Positions 7,058-13,740 of a stretch of 26,040 nucleotides of DNA are shown here, piece after piece (position 1 is the stretch's first letter; every line of letters begins with the position of its first letter). Below the pieces are notes generated by a model, which was not told the origin of the DNA, made no database searches, and saw only the letters and a program-made list of their open reading frames with translations. Source of the DNA: Halomonas halophila (GTDB lineage: Bacteria; Pseudomonadota; Gammaproteobacteria; Pseudomonadales; Halomonadaceae); assembly GCA_002433675.1 (NCBI GenBank), contig DJIP01000369.1:844-26883 (forward strand), in the 5' to 3' direction. The translations under genes and the position numbers were made by a program.

Positions 7058-7793
7058 GGGGCAGGCCCCTGGCCGCAGCACTGGAAGTGACCCGGGGTAG
7101 TGCCGGGACGGGGTCCGACGCTTCCGGGGCAAGCTGTGCTGCACCGGCGAGCAGCAGGGCGCCAAGTGGAGTGGCGCGCATGCAGTTGGCCACCTCGAGG
7201 GGGCGAATCACCACGACCCTGGGGTCACGCTCGTAGTAGCGTCCCCAGTCCGCTGGATTGTCCAGGCAGTGGCGATGGGCACGACCGATAGTGTGCATCG
7301 CGATACCAAGCCGAGCGAGGCCATTGCGTACGTCCCTCGATGCCGTCACCACCAGCCACTCGATGCCCAGTCGCTCGAGTACCACGACCAGTGACAGCAT
7401 CAGCCGCCGGCCGGCGCCTGGCGACGCGCTGGCCAGGGCGCCGACCTCCATGATCTGGTGGCGCGGTGGAGCACGATGGCAGAGGCCTCGAGTGGCGAGT
7501 ACCGTCTCGACCGGAGCTTCGAGGTAGTGTTCCACCATCAGTTGGCCCTCATCGGCACGCCTGAGGCCCGTGGTGGCGACGAGCACACCATGGTCGTCAC
7601 GCAGTGTCAGCAAGCGCTGGTAGGGGTTGCTGATGGCGGCATTGTGATGGAGGTGGTAGACGTTGGAGATAAAGGCGTTTGCCTCATCCAGCCGCTCCGG
7701 GGGCGTCCAGGACAGTCCCGAGGTCACATCCGGTTCAGAATCATCCGAGTGGGCTGTCGTCATCGAGTCCGATGCTGCAATTGCCGGGGCCAT
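7050..7793 (-). CDS. Thermostable hemolysin (T_hemolysin) family, GNAT-like protein
   Basis: A 247-residue protein of the family named after Vibrio thermostable (delta) hemolysin. Family signatures are visible: GLRRA near residue 76, an EHYLEAPVE segment (88-96), RHQIMEVGALAS (111-122) and WGRYYERDPRV (183-192). The layout resembles GNAT/autoinducer-synthase-like acyltransferases, so an acyl-transfer role is plausible and a lytic role should not be assumed from the name. The start at 7793 has AAGGA about nine bases upstream; a second ATG at residue 11 is possible. It is the first gene of the operon and overlaps the AMP-ligase start by 8 bp. It has no signal peptide, which argues for a cytosolic enzyme. 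Confidence 0.85.
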   Translation of the reverse strand: MAPAIAASDSMTTAHSDDSEPDVTSGLSWTPPERLDEANAFISNVYHLHHNAAISNPYQRLLTLRDDHGVLVATTGLRRADEGQLMVEHYLEAPVETVLATRGLCHRAPPRHQIMEVGALASASPGAGRRLMLSLVVVLERLGIEWLVVTASRDVRNGLARLGIAMHTIGRAHRHCLDNPADWGRYYERDPRVVVIRPLEVANCMRATPLGALLLAGAAQLAPEASDPVPALPRVTSSAAARGLPHG

Positions 7794-7957
7794 GTCATCG
7801 CGTCCTTGGAAGAGGAGTTGATGGCCAGGCTAGGCTCGCTAGCTTAGCGAAAACTTAACGTTCGCAAATGCTTAAGCCGCAGCGCGCGGAGTAGGCCGAT
7901 AAGGGCGAAAGAGATGGTGCTAGGCTTATCCCGCAGGCCCAGGAAAAGGAGGTACCC

Positions 7958-8632
7958 ATGTGCGGCCGTTTCGCCTGTTACACACCTTTTGCTCAACTGG
8001 CGGCGCTGATGCGTCTGCCGACGACGCCCCGCCTGCCCGAGCAGCAGCCGACTCCTCGCTACAACATCGCGCCGGGCACCTGGATCACTTCGCTGGCCAT
8101 GGACGGGGAGGGCGTGCCTTCCTTTACCGCGATGTGGTGGGGCTATCGACCCCACTGGGCCCAGGCCGAGGCGCCGGAGCCGATCAACGCCACCGTGGAG
8201 AAGGTCGCCACCTCACGCTATTTTCGTGGGGCCTTTGCCCGCCATCGCTGCCTGGTGCCGGCGGATGGCTGGTACGAGTGGCTGCCGGGCGAGGCCGGCA
8301 AACAGCCCTATTTTTTATGTCGTGAAGATCGCGCGCCGCTGTGGCTGGCGGCGATCTTCAGTGAACGGGCCGACGGCAGGCCGGGGCTGGCCATCCTCAC
8401 CGAGCCTGCCCGGGGCTGCGCGAGTGAGGTGCATGCCCGCATGCCGCTGGCGCTGGACGACGGCAGCCTGGAACCCTGGCTCGATCCTGAGCTGAGTGAT
8501 CGCGACGTCATGCGCCAGACGGTGCGGCATCTACCCGCTGGCGCCTTCGAGGCATGGCCGGTCTCGACCAGGGTCAACCGGGCAGGAGAGGAGGGAAGTG
8601 ACTTGATGGAAGCCGTCCAGGCACCGGGCTGA
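7958..8632 (+). CDS. SOS response-associated peptidase (SRAP, YedK/HMCES family)
   Basis: A 224-residue SRAP protein. The family forms a covalent thiazolidine crosslink with abasic sites in single-stranded DNA and so protects them. The catalytic set is intact: Cys2 (MCGRFA, exposed after Met removal), Asn77 (PINATVEK), Glu107 (DGWYEW) and His159 (VHARMP), together with the PRYNIAP motif (33-39). The start has an excellent Shine-Dalgarno (AAGGAGG, about 7946-7952). It is divergent from the thermostable-hemolysin operon with 164 bp between. I saw no LexA box (CTGT-N8-ACAG) in that gap, so SOS control is not supported by the sequence despite the family name. Confidence 0.95.
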   Translation: MCGRFACYTPFAQLAALMRLPTTPRLPEQQPTPRYNIAPGTWITSLAMDGEGVPSFTAMWWGYRPHWAQAEAPEPINATVEKVATSRYFRGAFARHRCLVPADGWYEWLPGEAGKQPYFLCREDRAPLWLAAIFSERADGRPGLAILTEPARGCASEVHARMPLALDDGSLEPWLDPELSDRDVMRQTVRHLPAGAFEAWPVSTRVNRAGEEGSDLMEAVQAPG

Positions 8633-8696
8633 CCGTCGGGTCTGGAGCGCCCATCTGCATGCCCTGACTGCGGTGATGTTCCAGGTGCTGCGCGGC

Positions 8697-8725
8697 TTGT
8701 CCGCCCCGCGCCGATGGGCTAAGGT
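8697..8725 (+). promoter_or_regulatory. Sigma-70-type promoter of the riboswitch-controlled SDR-LLM unit
   Basis: TTGTCC (8697-8702) and TAAGGT (8720-8725) are separated by exactly 17 bp. The predicted start point near 8732 places the first base of the TPP aptamer (about 8737) right at the 5' end of the transcript, as expected. Confidence 0.6.
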
Positions 8726-8736
8726 CGAAGGCGCAT

Positions 8737-8816
8737 GGCACGGGGTGTCCCGCACGATAGCGGGGCTGAGAAACACCCGTCGAACCTGATCCAGTTCATA
8801 CCGGCGAAGGGATGTC
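8737..8816 (+). promoter_or_regulatory. TPP riboswitch (Thi-box)
   Basis: The conserved core is complete: ACGGGGTG (8740-8747), CTGAGA (8766-8771), ACCC, then GAACCTGATCCAGTT (8782-8796), an ATACCGGCGAAGGGA segment, and a closing P1 helix (GGCA 8737-8740 with TGTC 8813-8816). Downstream, GGGTC (8836-8840) can pair with GACCC (8867-8871), which overlaps the Shine-Dalgarno of the SDR gene, suggesting translational control. No poly-U terminator is seen. Thiamine pyrophosphate should repress the two genes that follow. Confidence 0.95.
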
Positions 8817-8876
8817 AGCGCAGTCGTCAGTCCAGGGGTCGGCGTGCGTTCCTCGCCTCGACCAAGGACCCGCCAG

Positions 8877-9686
8877 ATGACTCTTTCCGACGCCTCACCT
8901 TCAGCTTCCGCAAGTCCACCTGCGCTTCCTATTTCCCGCCAGCTGGTCGTCGTTACCGGCGCCGGGCGTGGCCTCGGCGTCAGCCTGGCGCGCAGTTTCC
9001 TCGAGCAGGGTGCGCGGGTGGTGGTCAACTATCGACGCAGCGAAGAGGGCGCCAGGGCGCTGGTGGCCGACTATCCCGAGCAAGCCCTGGCGGTGGCCGC
9101 CGACGTCTGCGACCGACGCGCGGTCGATGCCATGTTCGCGCGTGCCCGCGAGCACTTCGGTGATCCGGTCACCACCTTGATCAACAATGCGCTGCCGGAC
9201 TTCGCTTTCAACGGCGACGCCCGTCCCGGTCCCGACGAGCTGACCTGGGAGCACCTCGATCATCAGCTTCAGGGCGTCGCTCGGGGGGCGCTGAACACGG
9301 TGCAGGCGGCGCTAGCCGGTATGCGTGAGGCCGGCTTTGGTCGCATCGTCAATATCGGCACCAACCTGTTCCAGAACCCGGTGGTGCCCTACCACGACTA
9401 CACCGCCGCCAAGGCGGCGCTGCTGTCGCTGACGCGCACCCTGGCCCACGACCTGGGCCCGGACAACATCACCGTCAACATGATCTCCGGGGGCCTGTTG
9501 CGCACCACCGATGCCTCCCGCGCCACGCCGGAGGCGGTGTTCGACCTGATTGCCGCCAGCACGCCGCTGCGACGGGTGACCACGCCGCAAGAGTTTGCCG
9601 ACGCCGCGCTGCTGTTTGCTTCGCCCTGGTCGCGGGCGGTCACCGGCCAGAACCTGGTGGTAGACGGTGGACTGGTGAAGGACTGA
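8877..9686 (+). CDS. TPP-riboswitch-controlled SDR-family oxidoreductase
   Basis: A 269-residue FabG-like short-chain dehydrogenase. The NAD(P) motif is TGAGRGLG (27-34), the INNA motif is at 102-105, and the catalytic Tyr175 and Lys179 lie in YTAAK. The usual catalytic Ser is Thr162 (NIGTN), a tolerated but less common variant. It ends in the family's VVDGG signature. The ATG at 8877 is preferred to an upstream start because AAGGA (8864-8868) lies eight bases before it. Its TGA shares one base with the ATG of the following LLM monooxygenase (TGATG at 9684-9688), so the two are translationally coupled. The riboswitch makes a role in thiamine precursor salvage or processing likely; the substrate is unknown. 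Confidence 0.9.
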   Translation: MTLSDASPSASASPPALPISRQLVVVTGAGRGLGVSLARSFLEQGARVVVNYRRSEEGARALVADYPEQALAVAADVCDRRAVDAMFARAREHFGDPVTTLINNALPDFAFNGDARPGPDELTWEHLDHQLQGVARGALNTVQAALAGMREAGFGRIVNIGTNLFQNPVVPYHDYTAAKAALLSLTRTLAHDLGPDNITVNMISGGLLRTTDASRATPEAVFDLIAASTPLRRVTTPQEFADAALLFASPWSRAVTGQNLVVDGGLVKD

Positions 9687-10975
9687 TGACCAACATGCAC
9701 CTGAACCTGTTCATCATGGGCTGCGGTCACCACAAGGCGGCCTGGCGCCATCCCCGTTCCAGCGTCGAGCGCCTGGCCGATATCCGCTACTACGAGGACC
9801 TGGCGAAGCTTGCCGAGCGGGGCCGCTTCGACGCAGTGTTCTTCGCCGATGGCCACGCCGCGGGCAACGTCGCCGACGGTCCACTGTGGACCCTGGAGCC
9901 GCTGACCATGCTGGCGGCCATGGCGCGGGCCACCGAACACATCGGGCTGATCTCCACCGTCTCCAGCACCTTCTATACGCCGTTTCATGCTGCACGCATG
10001 CTGGCCTCGCTGGACCATATCTCCGGCGGACGCCTGGGCTGGAACCTGGTGACCTCGATGTTCGACAGCGAGGCGCGCAACCATGGGCTCGAGGCCATGC
10101 CGAGCCACGCCGAGCGCTATGCCCGGGCGGAGGAATTCGCCAATACCGTGCTGGCGCTGTGGGACTCCTGGTGTGACGACGCCCTGGTGAGGGATCGCCA
10201 GGGCGATTACGTCGACGCCAGCCGGGTCAGACCCGTTCACCATCACGGCGAGCACTTTCTGGTGGATGGCCCGCTGACGGTGCCGCGTCCGCCCCAGGGC
10301 CACCCGGTGCTGTTCCAGGCCGGAGCCTCGGATCAGGGCCGTGACCTGGCCGCGCGCTACGCCGAGGCCATCTACGCGGTGGCCTTCGACCTGCCCTCGG
10401 CCCAGGCCTACTACAGCGACCTTCAGGCCCGGGTAAAGGCCGCCGGCAGACCGAAGGTCGCGATCATGCCGGGGCTGGTCACCTACGTCGGCTCCACCGA
10501 GGAGGAGGCCCGACGCAAGCAGCGGGAGCTCGACGAGCTGTTGCCGGTGGACAGCTCCCGGCGCCAGTTGAGTCAGTTCATCGGCCAGGACGTGAGCGAC
10601 TGGGAGCTCGACGCCCCGGTACCCGAGCTGCCGCCGCTTGAGGCCTTCAGCGGGCCCAAGGGTCGCTACGCCACAATTCTGCGGATCATCGAGAGCGAAC
10701 AACCGACACTTCGCCAGTTGCTGGGGAGGCTCGCCGCCGGTGGCGGCCACTGCACCATGGTCGGCACCCCGGAGCGTATCGCCGACGAGATGCAGCGCTG
10801 GGTCGAGCAGGGCGGGGCGGACGGCTTCAACCTGATGCCGCCGTCGCTGCCGGATAGCATCGAAGACGTGGTCGAACAGGTGGTACCGGAACTGCAGCGC
10901 CGTGGACTGTTTCGACGCGAGTACCAGGGTCGCACCCTGCGCGACCACCTGGGACTGGCGCGGCCCGGTCACTGA
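9686..10975 (+). CDS. LLM-class flavin-dependent monooxygenase (NtaA/SnaA/DszA type)
   Basis: A 429-residue bacterial luciferase-like (LLM) TIM-barrel monooxygenase. It begins with the characteristic LNLFIMGCGHHKAAWRHP segment of the NtaA/SnaA/DszA subfamily and has the FDAVFFAD, LISTVSSTF, HISGGRLGWNLVTS and FQAGASDQGRDLAARYAE family segments. Such enzymes use reduced FMN from a separate flavin reductase to hydroxylate or cleave C-N and C-S bonds. No reductase is in the window. It is coupled to the SDR and both lie behind a TPP riboswitch, so oxidative handling of a thiamine-related pyrimidine, thiazole or thiamine derivative is the most economical idea. That is inference; the family is too diverse for substrate assignment. 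It ends before a strong terminator shared with a convergent transporter gene. Confidence 0.92.
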   Translation: MTNMHLNLFIMGCGHHKAAWRHPRSSVERLADIRYYEDLAKLAERGRFDAVFFADGHAAGNVADGPLWTLEPLTMLAAMARATEHIGLISTVSSTFYTPFHAARMLASLDHISGGRLGWNLVTSMFDSEARNHGLEAMPSHAERYARAEEFANTVLALWDSWCDDALVRDRQGDYVDASRVRPVHHHGEHFLVDGPLTVPRPPQGHPVLFQAGASDQGRDLAARYAEAIYAVAFDLPSAQAYYSDLQARVKAAGRPKVAIMPGLVTYVGSTEEEARRKQRELDELLPVDSSRRQLSQFIGQDVSDWELDAPVPELPPLEAFSGPKGRYATILRIIESEQPTLRQLLGRLAAGGGHCTMVGTPERIADEMQRWVEQGGADGFNLMPPSLPDSIEDVVEQVVPELQRRGLFRREYQGRTLRDHLGLARPGH

Positions 10976-10990
10976 TGTTCCGGAACTGCC

Positions 10991-11013
10991 AAGGCCCCTG
11001 ATGGCCGGGCCTT
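10991..11013. other. Small hairpin preceding the terminator
   Basis: AAGGCCC (10991-10997) pairs with GGGCCTT (11007-11013) around a 9-nt loop, just after the LLM stop codon. There is no T tract. It may stabilise the mRNA 3' end. Confidence 0.5.
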
Positions 11014-11021
11014 GAAACGAC

Positions 11022-11056
11022 AACAGCGGGACGAGTCGCTCGTCCCGCTGTTTTTT
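11022..11056. terminator. Rho-independent terminator between convergent thiamine units
   Basis: Perfect 14-bp arms AACAGCGGGACGAG (11022-11035) and its complement (11039-11052) enclose a 3-nt loop, followed by a T6 run (11051-11056). It clearly terminates the plus-strand SDR-LLM transcript. The minus-strand tail is poorer in T, so termination of the symporter message is likely but less certain. Confidence 0.93.
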
Positions 11057-11089
11057 ATTCCACCTTACCAGGCAGGTAGCGTGGCGGTG

Positions 11090-12535
11090 TCAGCTCTGGA
11101 AACGCCGCACCAGGCTGCCCATGCGGGTGAAGTCATAGTCCTGACGGGACGGCAGCAGCTTCATCAGCACCAGCGAGACCAGCACCGGCACGAAGGCCGC
11201 CAGCAGGAAGGACTCCAGCAGGGTGGCGGTACCGCCGCTGGGGGACGGGAACATCGCCAGTCCGGCGACCAGGCCCGCAGCGGTGCTGAGCACCGCGTTG
11301 CGCCCGTCGTAGCGGCGATTGAACAGACCGAAGAACACCGGGAAGGCCGCCGCCGAGCACAGCAGGTCCGCCAGTAGGAACAGATAGAGCACGCTGTAGC
11401 CCTGGGCCGCCACCCAGGTCACCGGCACCGCTGCGGCGACGATCAGCCAGCGTGCCAGGCGCATCAGGGTGGCCTCGCTGGCCTGGGGCAGCAGCCGGTG
11501 CATGTCGACAGCGATGATGCTGGAGGTGGCGTTGACGGTGGTGTCGGCGCTGCTCATCACCAGGGCCAGGCCCAGCGGAATCAAGGCCAGGGCGAACCAC
11601 AGCGGGACCTCGGACAGCAGCACGCTGAACAGCGCCACCGAACCGTCTCCTTCGAGCCCGAGGCCGACGAAGGCCAGGCCGAACAGGCCCATCAGCACGA
11701 TCACCGGGAAGTTGAACAGTCCTGCGATCCAGAAACCCCGGCGCAGCACCTTGCTGTCCCGGGCGGCGTAGATGCGCTGCCAGGTGCCCTGGTAGAACAG
11801 GCCGGTCAGCATTACCGCGATAAAGAACGTCAGGCCGGCACGCAGGCCGCCGGCATCGGTGACATCCAGCAACTGGGGCGCGCGTTCTTGCAGGCCCTCA
11901 AGCGTCGGTGTGACGCCGCCGGCGGCCTGCCAGCCAAACACCAGCAGCAGCGCCAGCAACGGCAGGATCACCAGCATCTGTACCTTGTCGGTGAAGATGG
12001 TGGTGCGCAGGCCGCCGTAGAAGGTGTAGAGCAGGGTGGCGATCATCACCACGCAGGCGGTCAGCCACAGCGGAATCGGCGCCAGCAAGGTGACCATATG
12101 GGCGATCGCGGTGAGGCCTGCCGCCAGCGAGATGAACAGATAGAACAGCATGATCGTCAGAGTGAAGCCGTACATGGTGCGCCCGTAGCGATGGATCACG
12201 AACTCGGTGAGGCCGTGGCCTTCGGGGATCAGCTCACGCATGCGTCGTCCCAGCGGGATCATCACCAGGCGCGGGACCATGGAGCCTAGCGCATAGCCGA
12301 GTACCGCGCCGATGCCGCCCCAGGTGGCCGCCTGGGCGGGGCCGAACAGGATCCAGGTACCCAGGGTGGTGGCCACCAGGGTCAACACCGTGGCGCGGGT
12401 GTTCTGGCTGTTGCGAGCCGAGATGTAGTCATCCAGGCCGCCCTGGCGACGTCGGGCGTAGATCAGGCCGGGGATGGCAAAGATGGCGGCGCACAGCAGA
12501 AGCCACAGCGCCGTCCAGGTGGGATCGAGCATCAT
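11090..12535 (-). CDS. Sodium:solute symporter (SSS family), probable thiamine-precursor transporter
   Basis: A 481-residue polytopic inner-membrane protein with about 13 hydrophobic segments. It carries SSS-family marks: an N-terminal LDDYISARNSQNT loop, the GHGLTEFVIHRYGRTMYGFT segment, YTFYGGLRTTIFTDKVQ, and FYQGTWQRIYAARDSKVLRRG. It couples sodium entry to uptake of a small solute. A TPP riboswitch directly upstream strongly suggests thiamine or a precursor such as a hydroxymethylpyrimidine; a thiamine-regulated SSS transporter (ThiV) has been predicted by comparative genomics, but I cannot show orthology. The start at 12535 is chosen because the longer frame runs back into the riboswitch expression platform and because AAGAAAGAGG (12546-12555, minus) supplies the ribosome site. 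A second in-frame ATG follows immediately. Confidence 0.9.
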   Translation of the reverse strand: MMLDPTWTALWLLLCAAIFAIPGLIYARRRQGGLDDYISARNSQNTRATVLTLVATTLGTWILFGPAQAATWGGIGAVLGYALGSMVPRLVMIPLGRRMRELIPEGHGLTEFVIHRYGRTMYGFTLTIMLFYLFISLAAGLTAIAHMVTLLAPIPLWLTACVVMIATLLYTFYGGLRTTIFTDKVQMLVILPLLALLLVFGWQAAGGVTPTLEGLQERAPQLLDVTDAGGLRAGLTFFIAVMLTGLFYQGTWQRIYAARDSKVLRRGFWIAGLFNFPVIVLMGLFGLAFVGLGLEGDGSVALFSVLLSEVPLWFALALIPLGLALVMSSADTTVNATSSIIAVDMHRLLPQASEATLMRLARWLIVAAAVPVTWVAAQGYSVLYLFLLADLLCSAAAFPVFFGLFNRRYDGRNAVLSTAAGLVAGLAMFPSPSGGTATLLESFLLAAFVPVLVSLVLMKLLPSRQDYDFTRMGSLVRRFQS

Positions 12536-12545
12536 CGCAAGAAGA

Positions 12546-12614
12546 CCTCTTTCTTGTCGTTGTCCGCAGGGACCGGTGGACAGGCGGGACGAGCGGCGGA
12601 CAGGAAGAAAGAGG
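12546..12614 (-). promoter_or_regulatory. Shine-Dalgarno-sequestering helix (riboswitch expression platform)
   Basis: On the mRNA strand, CCTCTTTCTT just after the aptamer (12605-12614) is perfectly complementary over 10 bp to AAGAAAGAGG (12546-12555), which contains the symporter's ribosome-binding site. Further pairing (GTC with GAC) can extend it past a small bulge. This looks like the off state of a translational TPP switch. No U-run follows, so it is not a terminator. Confidence 0.75.
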
Positions 12615-12628
12615 AGATACCGCAACCA

Positions 12629-12712
12629 TCCTTCCCTTCGCCGGCATGACCCGGATCAGGTTCAAAGGGTTACCGCATGAAGCGGAATCTCAGCCGTCAG
12701 GCTCCCCCAGGA
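12629..12712 (-). promoter_or_regulatory. TPP riboswitch (Thi-box) of the symporter gene
   Basis: Minus-strand reading gives AGGA (P1), GGGGGAGCCTGACGG, CTGAGA, a variable P3 hairpin (CCGCTTCATGCGG), ACCC, then GAACCTGATCCGGGTCATG and CCGGCGAAGGGA, closing with TCCT-complementary P1 sequence. All strongly conserved TPP-contact segments are present. TPP should repress the downstream transporter. Confidence 0.95.
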
Positions 12713-12720
12713 ATGCGCAC

Positions 12721-12749
12721 AGCGTAGGACCGCCTCCGATGGCTGTCAA
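12721..12749 (-). promoter_or_regulatory. Sigma-70 promoter of the symporter riboswitch
   Basis: The minus strand holds a consensus TTGACA (12744-12749), a 17-bp spacer (12727-12743) and TACGCT (12721-12726). The predicted transcription start near 12714 is immediately 5' of the TPP aptamer. Confidence 0.8.
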
Positions 12750-12777
12750 TTGGCGCTTTGGCCGCAGTGACGGGGCG

Positions 12778-13569
12778 TCAGGCGCTGGGTGAGGTGCACA
12801 GTCTGCGCCAGCCATCGTAAAGCCAGTTCGTCGCCTGGCGTGGGTCGATGTCGGCCATCGCAAGATAGCCAGAACAGCAGGCCTCGCGGCTCGCTCGCGC
12901 AATGGCCGAGGCGTCCGTGGCATCCATCACCAGGGTGCGTCGGTGCCTGCTGCCGCCGCGCAGAAAGGGAGCGGCGGGAGCACGCTGGAACTCGACCCCG
13001 GTCGGCAGGGTCGCTGTCGAGTGATGCGTATCGGGGCTGCCGGGGGCGCACAGGATGACCTCGAAGCCGAGCCGCTGTCCCTGGCGCGCCAGTTCGATAC
13101 TTGTCGGGGAGTGTCCGATCAGTACCAGGCGCAAAGCCGGCTGGATCAGCACCTCTACCGCATCGTCGCCGACGTGGATCAACGGACTGGTTGGCGCGGG
13201 TCTGAGCAGCTTCAAAGGCGCACCAAGAAGGCTGACCCGGCGAATCAGCGGTGGCTGGCCGGCGAGCGTTGCATGGATGACCTCCAGGTGCACCAGGGTC
13301 TCGCTGGTCGGCGACAGGCGCTCGACCAGACAGGGGGGGGCATCGTCGGCGTTGGCGTTGTTGATATTGGCCAGGCAGGTGCCGCCGTCCCACGCGTCCG
13401 TCAGCAGCACGGGCTGTCCTGCGTACCTTGGGCCATCGCCATCGCTGGTGACGCTCAGGTGGGGGGAGGCGGGAGCAGGGGTGTCCAGGCGCGTGCACAG
13501 CCAGCAGGTGTCTCCGCGATTGGCCAGCGTCAGGGCGTGTTCGATGGCGACAAGGTCCTGGTGATTCAT
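12778..13569 (-). CDS. XdhC/CoxF-like maturation-factor family protein (divergent)
   Basis: A 263-residue protein resembling XdhC/CoxF, the family that inserts and sulfurates the molybdenum cofactor of xanthine and CO dehydrogenases. The evidence is architectural: an N-terminal alpha/beta segment (DLVAIEHALTLANRGDTCWL) similar to XdhC domain 1, a central LVLIGHSPTSIELARQGQRL stretch matching the Rossmann 'hVxGxxxxxxxLAxxaxxLGF' element, and a following FEVILCAPG strand. The glycine motif is altered (GHSPTS) and no MoCo hydroxylase gene is nearby, so the function may have drifted. The start at 13569 (MNHQ) has GGGAG seven bases upstream and is preferred to 13605. It is divergent from the diguanylate cyclase gene. 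Confidence 0.55.
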   Translation of the reverse strand: MNHQDLVAIEHALTLANRGDTCWLCTRLDTPAPASPHLSVTSDGDGPRYAGQPVLLTDAWDGGTCLANINNANADDAPPCLVERLSPTSETLVHLEVIHATLAGQPPLIRRVSLLGAPLKLLRPAPTSPLIHVGDDAVEVLIQPALRLVLIGHSPTSIELARQGQRLGFEVILCAPGSPDTHHSTATLPTGVEFQRAPAAPFLRGGSRHRRTLVMDATDASAIARASREACCSGYLAMADIDPRQATNWLYDGWRRLCTSPSA

Positions 13570-13740
13570 GGGCAGCTCCCGCGGCGGTGTCGGCGACGCC
13601 AGCATAACGTGGAAGCGGACAGGCGAAATAATCCGGCATCTATAAGCATCTTTTCATAGGCTAGAGAAGACGGCGTGCGAGCCGCCAGGGTATTGACCTG
13701 CTGCCGGTCCAGGGCAGGGCTTACGCAAGGAGATTTCCTC

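Noticed and set aside
7844..7870. Possible regulatory palindrome (GCGAA...TTCGC) between the SRAP gene and the thermostable-hemolysin operon
   Set aside because: The arms are only about 5 bp with mismatches inside, and no convincing -35/-10 pair accompanies it. No LexA box was found in the gap either.
9398..11023. A 541-codon minus-strand frame opposite the SDR and LLM genes
   Set aside because: It crosses the terminator and two well-identified plus-strand genes and shows no recognisable domain.
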